The notes under the pieces: model-generated
The model's input: only the letters and a program-made list of their open reading frames with translations
The model's database searches: none
Told to the model about the DNA's origin: nothing
Shown: positions 16,876 through 25,714 of the stretch, piece after piece
How the letters are laid out: every line of letters begins with the position of its first letter
Position numbering within the stretch: the stretch's first letter is position 1
Translations under genes and position numbers: made by a program
DNA from: Bacteroidaceae bacterium
GTDB lineage: Bacteria; Bacteroidota; Bacteroidia; Bacteroidales; Bacteroidaceae
Length of the DNA: 64,000 bases
Assembly: GCA_017548075.1 (NCBI GenBank)
Contig: JAFYNL010000004.1
Coordinates: forward strand, 1-64,000
Direction of reading: 5' to 3'

Positions 16876-19677
16876 ATGAAAAAACTCATCTCTCTGCTGC
16901 TTACGATTTTCGTCGTTTCTGCAGTTCAGGCACAACAAATGCCACCAATTCCTCTTGACCCCGCAGTCAAGACTGGCAAACTCGAGAATGGACTTACTTA
17001 TTACATCCGCCATAATGAGTGGCCGGAAAAGCGTTGCGACTTCTACATAGCTCAGCAAGTCGGCTCTATGCAAGAGGAGGACGATCAACGAGGTCTCGCT
17101 CACTTCCTCGAACATATGTGTTTCAACGGCACAACTCACTTTCCTGGAGATGCTCTGAAGCAATATCTGGAACGCATCGGAGTCAAGTTCGGCGAGAATC
17201 TCAACGCTTATACTTCCTTCGACGAAACAGTCTATAATATTAATAATGTAAATGTTGAGATTGCTGGAGCCATTGATTCTTGTCTCCTCATCCTGCATGA
17301 CTGGAGTCACGACCTATTGCTCGAGGACAAGGAAATCGATAAGGAAAGAGGCGTTATCGAAGAGGAATGGCGCGTTCGTCGCAGCGCTCAATTGCGTCTT
17401 GTCGAGGCTGCGTTGCCCACTATCTGCAAGGACAGTAAGTATGCTAACCGCATGCCAATCGGCACAATGGAGGTTGTGAAGAACTTCCCATATGAAACTC
17501 TTCGCAGTTACTACCGCAAGTGGTATCGTCCCGACCTGCAGGCTCTGGTCATCGTAGGTGATGTAGATCCAGATGCTATCGAGCAGAAACTGAAGGAAAT
17601 GTTTGCCGACATTGCTCCTGCTCCAGCCGATGCAGCCGTTCGCGAAGAGTTCCCTGTACCCGACAACCAAGAGCCTTTGGTTTTCATCGGTCAGGACAAG
17701 GAGTTCCCAGGCATGGTGGCATCCATCATGTTCAAGGACGATCCTCTTCCCAGAGAAATGAGAGGAACGATGCTTTACATTGCTCATGACCTCGTTCAGG
17801 ATGCTATCTCAGGTATGCTAAACGAGCGTCTCAATGAGATTACCCGTCAGGCAGATGCTCCCTTCTCAGGTGCCGATGTTATGTTCAGCGAGTACCTTGT
17901 GGCAAAGACAAAAGATGCTCTCACTCTCGATGTCAGCATGAAGGAGAATCGCTATACAGAAGGCATCAAGGCAGCTTACAGAGAGTTGCTTCGTGCTTCA
18001 AGGAACGGCTTCACAGAAAGCGAGTTTCAGCGTTTCAAGGACGAGTATCTTTCGCAAATCGATGCTGCTTATGAGGCTCGCGACAAGCGTACGAATACCT
18101 CTTTTGTCAATGCTTATGTTCGTCATTTCCTTGATAATATACCATCGGCAGGCATCGAGTACATGCATCAATTAATGCATCAGATCGTGCCAAACCTTCC
18201 TTTGTCTATGATTAATTCTGCTCTTGCAGAACTGCCCCAAGAGAATCGTGCCGTCCTTGTCTTTATGCCAGAGAAGGAAGGTTTGGTTTGTCCAACAGAG
18301 CAGGAAATACTTCAAGCAATGAAGGAAGTTGATGCAGAAGACATCGCGGCCTTTACCGAGGAGGTCAGCACAGAACCTCTTGTGCCCGAACTTAAGAGCA
18401 AAGTCAAGGTTAAGAAGATAACCGACGACATTTATGGAGCTAGGCTCATTACCCTGAGCAACGGCATGAAGATTCATGTTAAGCAGACCGATTACAGTCC
18501 CAACAAGATAATCTTCCGCGCAACATCTTGGGGTGGAAACAGCCTCTACAGCAACGACGAGTACATCAACTCTGGTAATGTCGGTCTTGTTCGCCAAGGA
18601 GGTTTGGGCAACTTCTCTGCTGTCGATTTGAACAAGAAGCTTGCAGGCGTTCAGGCAGGAGCTTCCGCAAGTGTTGGCGCTCGTACTGAAAGTGTTGAAG
18701 GCAATTGTGTGAAGAAGGATTTGGAGAAGATGCTTCAGCTCGTTTACCTGAACTTCACCTCTCCTCGACGCGATGATGATGCCTTTACTTCACAGATTGA
18801 GCGCACTCGCAATGCTTTAAAGAACCAAGACCTCAACCCGCAAACTGCTCTTCAGGATAGTGTCATTAGTGTAGTTTACAATAATGATGTTCGCGCAAAA
18901 CGTTTGAAAGAAGCAGATTTGGACCGCATCAACTACGACCGCTTGCTTGAGATGTATCGCGAACGCTTTGCAAATGCTGGCGACTTCGAGTTCTTTATGG
19001 TGGGCGACGTAAATGCCGATTCTGTTGCTCCTTTGCTGGCAAAGTATCTCGGAGCACTTCCTGCAAAGGGCAAGAAGGAGAATTATAAGATTATCGACCA
19101 ACGCATGACGAAAGGTGAGCGCGAGTGCTACTTCACGAAAGAACAGGATACGCCGAACTCCTTGAATGTCTTCCTCTATCATGCTCCCATGAAGGAGACC
19201 TTGAAGAACGACATTCTTGTCGATATGCTTCAACAAGCTATGACTATGCTCTACACAGAGACTGTTCGCGAGGACGAGGGCGGAGCTTATGGCGTGCCTG
19301 TCAACGGAGGTCTCAGCGACTATCCTGAAGAGGTCGCAACCATGCAGATTGTTCTTCCTACGGCTCCCGAAAAGCGTATTGCTATGACGTCTGTCGTGAA
19401 CGATGGCATCAAGAAGATGATGGAGCAAGGACCTTCCGAAGAGAACCTCGGCAAGATAAAGGAGTATATGCTCCGTTCTCATCAAGAGGACTTGAAGAAT
19501 AATGGCTACTGGATGAACAGCCTTGTTTCGAAGGCTCGCTACAATCAAGAATTCGTAGAGGGCTATGAAGAGTGCGTTCAAGCCATTACTGTCGAGGACA
19601 TCAAGCAGGTTGCTAAGCAAATCTTCGCTAGTGGCAACCGTATAGTTGTCAGCATGGAAACACCGAAGGAGGATTAG
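16876..19677 (+). CDS. Secreted M16 (pitrilysin) family zinc protease
   Basis: The 933-residue protein has a signal peptide (cleavage after VQAQ, near residue 21). The inverted zinc motif HFLEH is near residue 76, with the third ligand Glu in GVIEEEW near 158. It is followed by the three other M16 domains, with the R/Y pair region in the last domain (TVREDEGGAYGV near 797). It likely degrades peptides in the periplasm. Heptamer repeats start at its stop codon and fill the gap to the following ABC permease gene. Confidence 0.93.
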   Translation: MKKLISLLLTIFVVSAVQAQQMPPIPLDPAVKTGKLENGLTYYIRHNEWPEKRCDFYIAQQVGSMQEEDDQRGLAHFLEHMCFNGTTHFPGDALKQYLERIGVKFGENLNAYTSFDETVYNINNVNVEIAGAIDSCLLILHDWSHDLLLEDKEIDKERGVIEEEWRVRRSAQLRLVEAALPTICKDSKYANRMPIGTMEVVKNFPYETLRSYYRKWYRPDLQALVIVGDVDPDAIEQKLKEMFADIAPAPADAAVREEFPVPDNQEPLVFIGQDKEFPGMVASIMFKDDPLPREMRGTMLYIAHDLVQDAISGMLNERLNEITRQADAPFSGADVMFSEYLVAKTKDALTLDVSMKENRYTEGIKAAYRELLRASRNGFTESEFQRFKDEYLSQIDAAYEARDKRTNTSFVNAYVRHFLDNIPSAGIEYMHQLMHQIVPNLPLSMINSALAELPQENRAVLVFMPEKEGLVCPTEQEILQAMKEVDAEDIAAFTEEVSTEPLVPELKSKVKVKKITDDIYGARLITLSNGMKIHVKQTDYSPNKIIFRATSWGGNSLYSNDEYINSGNVGLVRQGGLGNFSAVDLNKKLAGVQAGASASVGARTESVEGNCVKKDLEKMLQLVYLNFTSPRRDDDAFTSQIERTRNALKNQDLNPQTALQDSVISVVYNNDVRAKRLKEADLDRINYDRLLEMYRERFANAGDFEFFMVGDVNADSVAPLLAKYLGALPAKGKKENYKIIDQRMTKGERECYFTKEQDTPNSLNVFLYHAPMKETLKNDILVDMLQQAMTMLYTETVREDEGGAYGVPVNGGLSDYPEEVATMQIVLPTAPEKRIAMTSVVNDGIKKMMEQGPSEENLGKIKEYMLRSHQEDLKNNGYWMNSLVSKARYNQEFVEGYEECVQAITVEDIKQVAKQIFASGNRIVVSMETPKED

Positions 19678-19705
19678 AGATTAGGGATTAGAGAATAGAG
19701 AGAAG
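19671..19705 (+). repeat. Five 7-bp tandem units between M16 and mlaE
   Basis: GGATTAG, AGATTAG, GGATTAG, AGAATAG and AGAGAAG run from the M16 stop codon (the TAG of the first unit) to three bases before the mlaE ATG. The whole intergenic gap consists of this array. Confidence 0.8.
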
Positions 19706-19707
19706 CT

Positions 19708-20451
19708 ATGTTTATCACCAAGTGGTTGGCCGCTTTCGGTCGTTATATTCAACTCATGGGACGAGTGCTGAGCATTCCCGAAAGGTGGAGAATGTTCATG
19801 CGACAGTATATCCGTGAGATGGGATCGCTTGGTGTGGACTCCATCGGCATTGTGCTCTTGATCAGTTTCTTCATTGGAGCGGTCATCTGCATACAGATAA
19901 AGCTGAACATTCAAAGTCCTTGGATGCCGACTTTCACTACAGGTTATACCACTCGAGAGATCATGCTTTTGGAGTTTTCTTCAAGCATAATGTGTCTTAT
20001 CCTTGCAGGAAAAGTCGGCTCTAACATTGCTTCCGAGATAGGAACTATGCGGGTAACGCAACAGATTGATGCCCTCGAGATTATGGGCGTCAATTCTGCT
20101 TCGTTCCTCATTCTGCCCAAAGTGGTCGGCATGATGACGATGGTTCCCTTTCTTGTCGTGTTTAGTATAGTTGCAGGCTTCGTTGGAGCATACGCCACAG
20201 CCTTAGCTGGCATCATTACTCCTGACGATTTGACGATTGGTTTGCTACATAGTTTCAACCAATGGTATGTGTGGACGAGCATCATCAAGAGCATTTTCTT
20301 TGCCTTCATCATTAGTAGTGTGGCTTCCTATCACGGGTACTTCGTGGAAGGAGGAAGTTTCGATGTGGGCAAAGCGAGCACGAATGCAGTCGTTTCCAGC
20401 AGTATGCTCATTCTCTTTTCCGACATTTTCTTAACGAGTATGTTAGCATAA
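19708..20451 (+). CDS. MlaE-family ABC permease
   Basis: A 247-residue inner-membrane permease of the MlaE/YrbE family, with about five membrane segments and the family's conserved segment EIGTMRVTQQIDALEIMGVN (near residue 110-130). It works with the ATPase immediately downstream (3-base gap) in phospholipid transport between the membranes. No MCE/MlaD protein gene is adjacent in this window, so the substrate-binding partner must be elsewhere. Confidence 0.9.
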   Translation: MFITKWLAAFGRYIQLMGRVLSIPERWRMFMRQYIREMGSLGVDSIGIVLLISFFIGAVICIQIKLNIQSPWMPTFTTGYTTREIMLLEFSSSIMCLILAGKVGSNIASEIGTMRVTQQIDALEIMGVNSASFLILPKVVGMMTMVPFLVVFSIVAGFVGAYATALAGIITPDDLTIGLLHSFNQWYVWTSIIKSIFFAFIISSVASYHGYFVEGGSFDVGKASTNAVVSSSMLILFSDIFLTSMLA

Positions 20452-20454
20452 GTC

Positions 20455-21231
20455 ATGATTGAAGTTCAGCATCTATACAAGAGTTTCGATGGCAGAGACA
20501 TTCTCTCGGACATCAACATGACTTTCCTCGACGGGCAAACCAACCTCATCATCGGTCAGTCGGGCTCAGGAAAGACTGTTTTGATGAAGAACATAGTCGG
20601 TCTTTTCACGCCAACAAAGGGCAAGATTCTCTATGATGGACGCGACTTTGTGACGATGGATAAAAGGGAACGAGTGATGATGAGACGTGAGATGGGAATG
20701 ATTTTCCAGAGTGCTGCTCTCTTCGACTCCATGACTGTTTTGGAGAATGTAATGTTTCCGTTGGATATGTTCTCTGATATGAATCAGTCGGATAGAGTGA
20801 AGCGAGCCCGTTTCTGCTTGGAGAGGGTGAATCTGAAAGGTGCTGAAGACAAGATGCCAGGCGAGATAAGTGGTGGTATGCAAAAGCGAGTCGCGATTGC
20901 AAGAGCGATTGCCTTGAATCCGAAATACTTGTTCTGCGACGAGCCGAACTCAGGTCTCGACCCAAAGACAAGCCTCGTCATCGACGACCTTATCAGCAGT
21001 ATCACCCACGAATACGGAATGACGACCATCATCAACACTCATGATATGAACTCGGTTCTCGGCATTGGCGAGAGCATTCTCTTCATTTGTGACGGACACA
21101 AAGAGTGGGAAGGTTCGAAAGACGAAATCATGGGTTCGACCAACGAAAAGCTCAACTCGTTCATCTTTGCAAGCGATCTGCTGAGACAGGTAAAGGAGGA
21201 GAAGGCTAAGGGATTGGATATAGGAGATTAG
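20455..21231 (+). CDS. MlaF-family ABC transporter ATPase
   Basis: The 258-residue ATPase has Walker A GQSGSGKT (near residue 33), signature ISGGMQKRVAIARA (near 139) and Walker B YLFCDEPNSGLDP (near 162). The GMQKR signature and the NSGLDP form are typical for the MlaF branch. It pairs with the preceding permease. Its tail codons (GGATTGG, ATATAGG, AGATTAG) follow the heptamer pattern, and lptB follows after five bases. Confidence 0.9.
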   Translation: MIEVQHLYKSFDGRDILSDINMTFLDGQTNLIIGQSGSGKTVLMKNIVGLFTPTKGKILYDGRDFVTMDKRERVMMRREMGMIFQSAALFDSMTVLENVMFPLDMFSDMNQSDRVKRARFCLERVNLKGAEDKMPGEISGGMQKRVAIARAIALNPKYLFCDEPNSGLDPKTSLVIDDLISSITHEYGMTTIINTHDMNSVLGIGESILFICDGHKEWEGSKDEIMGSTNEKLNSFIFASDLLRQVKEEKAKGLDIGD

Positions 21232-21236
21232 AAGAT

Positions 21237-22028
21237 ATGGAAGAACAGGAAAGAATGCAACTCAGAAGCGAGGGTCTTGTCAAGATTTATGGCAAGCGAA
21301 CCGTAGTAAACAACGTCACTTTCGACGTTCGTCAAGGTGAGATTGTAGGCTTGCTTGGTCCGAACGGAGCAGGTAAGACGACCTCTTTCTACATGACTAC
21401 GGGCCTTGTCCTTCCCAATGCTGGCCACATTTACTTGGGAGATGAGGAGATAACCAACCTTCCTGTCTATCAAAGAGCTCGTCGAGGTATCGGCTATCTT
21501 GCGCAAGAAGCGAGCGTTTTCCGTAAGATGAGTGTCGAAGACAATATTGCTAGTGTGCTGGAAATGACGGACTTACCTCGCGAAGCCCAGCGTGAAAAGC
21601 TCGAAAGTCTGATTCAAGAGTTCCATCTCGAAAAGGTTCGAAAGAACATTGGAGACCGTTTGAGTGGTGGAGAAAGACGTAGAACTGAGATTGCTCGCTG
21701 CCTTGCAATAGACCCGAAGTTCATCATGTTGGACGAACCCTTTGCTGGTGTCGACCCGATAGCTGTGGAGGACATACAATATATTGTGTGGAAACTGAAG
21801 CAAAGGAACATCGGAGTCCTCATTACGGACCATAATGTGGAGGAAACGCTCTGCATTACCGATCGCGCTTATCTCCTGTTCGAAGGTCAGATTCTCTTCC
21901 ACGGAACACCTCAGGAACTGAGTGTAAATCCCATCGTTCTCGATAAGTATCTCACTCGTAGTTTCGTCTTGAGACTCAAGGACTTTCAGCAAATGGAGGA
22001 AGAACGAACGCAAACAGAGGAAACGTAA
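21237..22028 (+). CDS. lptB: LPS export ABC ATPase LptB
   Basis: A 263-residue ATPase that powers lipopolysaccharide extraction from the inner membrane. Seen: Walker A GPNGAGKTTSFYM (near residue 41), the LptB-type YLAQEASVFRKMSVEDNI (near 85), LSGGERRRTEIARCLA (near 141) and FIMLDEPFAGVDPIAV (near 163). The YLAQE and GGERRR forms separate LptB from branched-chain amino-acid ATPases. Its TAA stop lies inside the left arm of a palindromic element. Confidence 0.93.
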   Translation: MEEQERMQLRSEGLVKIYGKRTVVNNVTFDVRQGEIVGLLGPNGAGKTTSFYMTTGLVLPNAGHIYLGDEEITNLPVYQRARRGIGYLAQEASVFRKMSVEDNIASVLEMTDLPREAQREKLESLIQEFHLEKVRKNIGDRLSGGERRRTEIARCLAIDPKFIMLDEPFAGVDPIAVEDIQYIVWKLKQRNIGVLITDHNVEETLCITDRAYLLFEGQILFHGTPQELSVNPIVLDKYLTRSFVLRLKDFQQMEEERTQTEET

Positions 22029-22138
22029 CTCAGTTAAATCGCAAACGTAACGTGTTACGTTGGCAAAGTTAACGTGTTACGATTGCAAACTTAACGTGTT
22101 ATGTTTGGCAACTTAACTGCAGTCGTTTTCGAACGACC
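22021..22138. repeat. 22-bp periodic palindromic element, copy C
   Basis: Cores begin at 22047 (GTAACGTGTTAC), 22069 (TTAACGTGTTAC), 22091 (TTAACGTGTTAT) and a half-core at 22113 (TTAACTGCAGTCG): exact 22-base steps. The central dinucleotide is GT, not AC as in copy A. The left arm AAACGTAACTCAGTTAA overlaps the lptB stop; the right arm ends in GCAGTCGTTTTCGAACG. Confidence 0.9.
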
Positions 22139-22200
22139 TTAGGAAATGGCACTAAGCAAATGCCTATCGAGTTGAAATAATAAAATTATGTTCCATAAAC

Positions 22201-22246
22201 TTTGTACTTTGAACTAATTGTTGTACCTTTGCACCCGCTTTAGAAG
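22201..22246 (+). promoter_or_regulatory. Promoter of trigger factor, twin of the tRNA-Arg/kor promoter
   Basis: TTTG (22201-22204), 19 bases, then TACCTTTG (22224-22231) match the Bacteroidota consensus exactly. The 46-base block, through GCACCCGCTTTAGAAG, is nearly the same as 58111-58156. Confidence 0.75.
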
Positions 22247-22278
22247 AAAAGGATAATAATCAAACACAAACATATACA

Positions 22279-23640
22279 ATGAAGATATCATTTGAAAACG
22301 TCGACAAAGTAAGTGCTTTGCTTACCCTAAACATCGAGAAGAAAGATTACGAAGATAAGGTGAAGACCGCTCTCAAGGACTTCAGCAAGAAAGCAAGTCT
22401 GCCAGGTTTCCGTCCTGGAAAAGTGCCTGCATCATTGATTCAGAAGCGTTTTGGCGCAGAAGTGAAGGCAGAGGAAATCAACAAACTTCTCAGCGAAGAA
22501 ATCAACAAATACATTCGCGAGAACAAGATCAACATGCTTGCAGAGCCTCTTCCAAACGAGGAAAAGACTCCTCAGGTTGACTTCGAGGCTCAGGATGACT
22601 TTACCTTTGCATTCGATATCGCACTTGCTCCCGAATTCGACGCCAAGCTCTCCAAGAAGGACAAGCTCACCTACTACGACATCAAGGTTGATGATGCTTT
22701 GGTAGATCAGCAGGTTCAAAGCTACTGCCAGCGTGGAGGTCAGCATGTAAAGGCTGAGAGCTACGAGGCTCGCGATATGGTGAAGGGCACACTCACACAG
22801 CTCAACACAAAGAACAATACGCTCAAGGACGGCATTACCGTCGAGGATGCAGTTATGCTTCCTGAGTATATGAAGGACAACAAGGAGAAGGCAAAGTTCG
22901 AGGGAGCCAAGCTTGGTGACGTCATTACCTTCAATCCTTCAAAGGCTTACAAGGGTAGCGCAACCGAACTTGCCAGCCTGCTCCACATCACAAAGCAAGA
23001 GGCAGAGGAAATGAAGTCGAACTTCAACTTCCAGATCAGCGAGATTATGCGCTTCGAGCCTGCTAAGGTTGACCAGGAACTCTTTGACAATGTGCTCGGA
23101 AAGGGCGTGGTGAAGAGCGAGAAGGAATTCCGCGAGTTTATCGCCAACGACATTAAGAAGAACTTCGCAAGCGAGGCTGAATATCAGTTCACACAAGATC
23201 TTCGCGACTATATCTTAGGTCGTGTAGGTAAGGTTGAGTTCCCAGAAGCTCTCCTGAAGCGTTTCATGAAACTCCGCAACCAAGACAAGGGCGAGGAATA
23301 TGTTGATGATAACTTCGAGAAGAGCCTGCCCGAACTGCTTTGGCACCTTGCTAAAGAGCAGATCTGCGACCAGTTGGAAGTGAAGGTTCAGCACGAGGAT
23401 GTCCTCGAGACAGCTAAGCGCTATACCCGCATTCAGTTCGCACAATATGGAATGGTAAACCTTCCTGAAGAGACCGTCACCAACTATGCAGCCGAAATGC
23501 TCAAGAATGAGCAACAGGCTCAAGGTCTTGTGGAACGTACCGTCGAGAACCTTATGGCAGCAAAGGCCAAGGAAGCAGTTACGCTGAAGACTAAGGAAGT
23601 AACAATGGAAGAGTTCCGCAAGCTCTCGGAAAAGAAGTAA
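22279..23640 (+). CDS. tig: Trigger factor
   Basis: The 453-residue ribosome-associated chaperone has the ribosome-docking signature GFRPGKVP (near residue 44), a middle region about 150-250 and a C-terminal helical arm domain with Lys/Glu-rich helices. The middle region lacks the usual FKBP-type catalytic pattern (no IDFxG or GFE motifs); it reads GDVITFNPSKAYKG instead, so peptidyl-prolyl isomerase activity is doubtful. This divergence is probably common to the phylum. It leads into clpP and clpX in the classic tig-clpP-clpX order. Confidence 0.93.
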   Translation: MKISFENVDKVSALLTLNIEKKDYEDKVKTALKDFSKKASLPGFRPGKVPASLIQKRFGAEVKAEEINKLLSEEINKYIRENKINMLAEPLPNEEKTPQVDFEAQDDFTFAFDIALAPEFDAKLSKKDKLTYYDIKVDDALVDQQVQSYCQRGGQHVKAESYEARDMVKGTLTQLNTKNNTLKDGITVEDAVMLPEYMKDNKEKAKFEGAKLGDVITFNPSKAYKGSATELASLLHITKQEAEEMKSNFNFQISEIMRFEPAKVDQELFDNVLGKGVVKSEKEFREFIANDIKKNFASEAEYQFTQDLRDYILGRVGKVEFPEALLKRFMKLRNQDKGEEYVDDNFEKSLPELLWHLAKEQICDQLEVKVQHEDVLETAKRYTRIQFAQYGMVNLPEETVTNYAAEMLKNEQQAQGLVERTVENLMAAKAKEAVTLKTKEVTMEEFRKLSEKK

Positions 23641-23710
23641 TATTGTCAAACCAAATGATGCGTGCGAGCGCCCTTGCGTGCGTGCGCATTATTATATATA
23701 ATGTAGAAAT

Positions 23711-24379
23711 ATGGAAAACGACTTTCGCAAATTTGCTACCCGTCACTTGGGTATGAACAGTATGGTGCTCGATGATGTCATCAGCATGCAGAATCAGTAC
23801 CTCAACCCCTACATCCTTGAGGAGCGTCAGCTTAATGTTACGCAGATGGACGTCTTCAGCCGTTTGATGATGGACCGCATCATCTTCCTCGGCACACAGA
23901 TTGACGATTACACAGCCAACACTCTTCAAGCACAACTTCTCTACTTGGATAGTGCTGATCCAGGCAAGGATATCAGCATCTACATCAATAGTCCTGGTGG
24001 TAGCGTGCATGCAGGACTTGGTATTTACGACACGATGCAGTTCGTTTCGAGCGACGTTGCAACCATCTGCACAGGCATGGCCGCAAGTATGGCTGCCGTT
24101 TTGCTTGTGGCAGGTACGGAAGGCAAGCGTAGTGCTCTGAAGCATAGTCGTGTCATGATTCACCAGCCTATGGGAGGTGCTCAAGGACAGGCTAGCGACA
24201 TAGAGATTACGGCTCGCGAGATTCAGAAACTCAAGAAAGAACTCTACACCATTATAGCCGAGCACTCTCATACCGACTTTGATAAGGTATGGGCAGATAG
24301 TGATCGTGACTATTGGATGACGGCGCAAGAGGCTCAGGAGTATGGCATGATTGATCGCGTAATGACTCGCAAGAACTAA
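23711..24379 (+). CDS. clpP: ATP-dependent Clp protease proteolytic subunit
   Basis: The 222-residue serine peptidase forms the ClpXP chamber. The catalytic triad is visible: Ser in TGMAASMAAVLL (near residue 120), His in RVMIHQPMGG (near 145) and Asp in DSDRDYWM (near 197). The N-terminal 25 residues form a family-specific extension (FRKFATRHLGMNSM). The leader has a GC-rich TGCGTGCG stretch that may fold with TGCGTGCGCA. clpX follows after 16 bases. Confidence 0.96.
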   Translation: MENDFRKFATRHLGMNSMVLDDVISMQNQYLNPYILEERQLNVTQMDVFSRLMMDRIIFLGTQIDDYTANTLQAQLLYLDSADPGKDISIYINSPGGSVHAGLGIYDTMQFVSSDVATICTGMAASMAAVLLVAGTEGKRSALKHSRVMIHQPMGGAQGQASDIEITAREIQKLKKELYTIIAEHSHTDFDKVWADSDRDYWMTAQEAQEYGMIDRVMTRKN

Positions 24380-24395
24380 ACAAACAGGGAAAATC

Positions 24396-25640
24396 ATGGC
24401 AGGAAAGCATAAGAATCGTTGCTCTTTTTGTGGACGCACAGAGGATGAGGTAGCATTATTGCTGACCGGCCTAAGCGGGTTTATCTGCGACGAATGTGCT
24501 CGTCAGGCAGAACAGATTGTCCGTGAGAACATGGGCAGCAAGGTTCGTCAGAAAGCAGGCAACGGCGCAGAGCTTAATATGGACGAACTTCCTAAACCTC
24601 GTGACATTAAGAATTTCCTGGATCAATATGTCATCGGACAAGACTCAGCCAAGCGATATCTTTCCGTAGCAGTTTACAATCACTATAAACGCTTGGCGCA
24701 AAAGGTGGATGATGATGGTGTTGAGATAGAAAAGAGCAACATCATTATGGTGGGCTCCACGGGAACTGGCAAGACTTTGCTGGCTCGCACGATTGCCAAA
24801 CTGCTCAAAGTGCCCTTCACCATCGTGGATGCCACCATCTTTACGGAAGCTGGTTATGTCGGAGAGGATGTGGAAAGCATCCTTACGAGGCTGCTGCAAG
24901 TGGCTGATTATGATGTGACGGCAACCGAAAGAGGTATTGTCTTCATTGATGAAATCGATAAGATTGCGCGCAAACAGGACAATCCAAGCATTACAAGAGA
25001 TGTAAGTGGCGAAGGAGTTCAGCAAGGACTTCTCAAGTTGCTCGAGGGTTCGATAGTTAACGTGCCACCCAAAGGCGGCAGGAAGCATCCGGATCAGGAC
25101 TACATTCATGTAGATACACGCAACATTCTCTTTATTTGTGGTGGCGCTTTCGATGGCATTGAACGCAAGATAGCACAGCGTTTGAATACTCATGTGGTAG
25201 GTTACGATAGTGTTCAGAACCAGCAGAAAATCGATACGAAGGACTTGATGAAGTACGTCATGCCACAGGATTTGAAGAGCTTCGGCCTTATTCCTGAGAT
25301 TATTGGCCGTCTTCCTGTGTTGACTTACCTCAATCCCCTTGATCGCGAAGCCTTGCGAAAGATACTGACAGAGCCTAAGAACTCGCTCGTCAAGCAACAG
25401 ATAAAGCTCTTTGCAATGGATGGCATCAAGCTCACTTTCGAAGAGGAAGCGCTGGATTACATTGTAGATAAAGCCATAGAGTACAAGCTTGGTGCTCGCG
25501 GCTTGCGTTCCATCATGGAAGGAATCATGATTGAAGCGCAGTATAATGCCCCTTCAAAAGACGAAAAGACGCTCACTATAACGCGTCAATATGCCGAGGA
25601 ACAGATAGAAAAGCAAAAGGAGAAGCTGTCAAAATCATAA
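24396..25640 (+). CDS. clpX: ATP-dependent Clp protease ATP-binding subunit
   Basis: A 414-residue AAA+ unfoldase. The N-terminal zinc-binding domain has CSFCGRTE and CDEC (residues 9-36). The AAA domain has Walker A GSTGTGKT (near residue 117), Walker B VFIDEIDK (near 186) and the arginine-containing sensor regions. GARGLRSIMEGIM (near 369) is the sensor-2 motif. The length is standard. It ends the tig-clpP-clpX operon; recQ has its own promoter. Confidence 0.97.
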   Translation: MAGKHKNRCSFCGRTEDEVALLLTGLSGFICDECARQAEQIVRENMGSKVRQKAGNGAELNMDELPKPRDIKNFLDQYVIGQDSAKRYLSVAVYNHYKRLAQKVDDDGVEIEKSNIIMVGSTGTGKTLLARTIAKLLKVPFTIVDATIFTEAGYVGEDVESILTRLLQVADYDVTATERGIVFIDEIDKIARKQDNPSITRDVSGEGVQQGLLKLLEGSIVNVPPKGGRKHPDQDYIHVDTRNILFICGGAFDGIERKIAQRLNTHVVGYDSVQNQQKIDTKDLMKYVMPQDLKSFGLIPEIIGRLPVLTYLNPLDREALRKILTEPKNSLVKQQIKLFAMDGIKLTFEEEALDYIVDKAIEYKLGARGLRSIMEGIMIEAQYNAPSKDEKTLTITRQYAEEQIEKQKEKLSKS

Positions 25641-25678
25641 TTTCTTTTAAAAGATTTGGTGGTTTGAATAAAAAGATG

Positions 25679-25686
25679 TATCTTTG
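25679..25686 (+). promoter_or_regulatory. -7 element for recQ
   Basis: TATCTTTG matches TAnnTTTG, 28 bases before the recQ start. Confidence 0.6.
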
Positions 25687-25714
25687 TCTGTAGCTTCGTT
25701 TTATTACCACCTAA

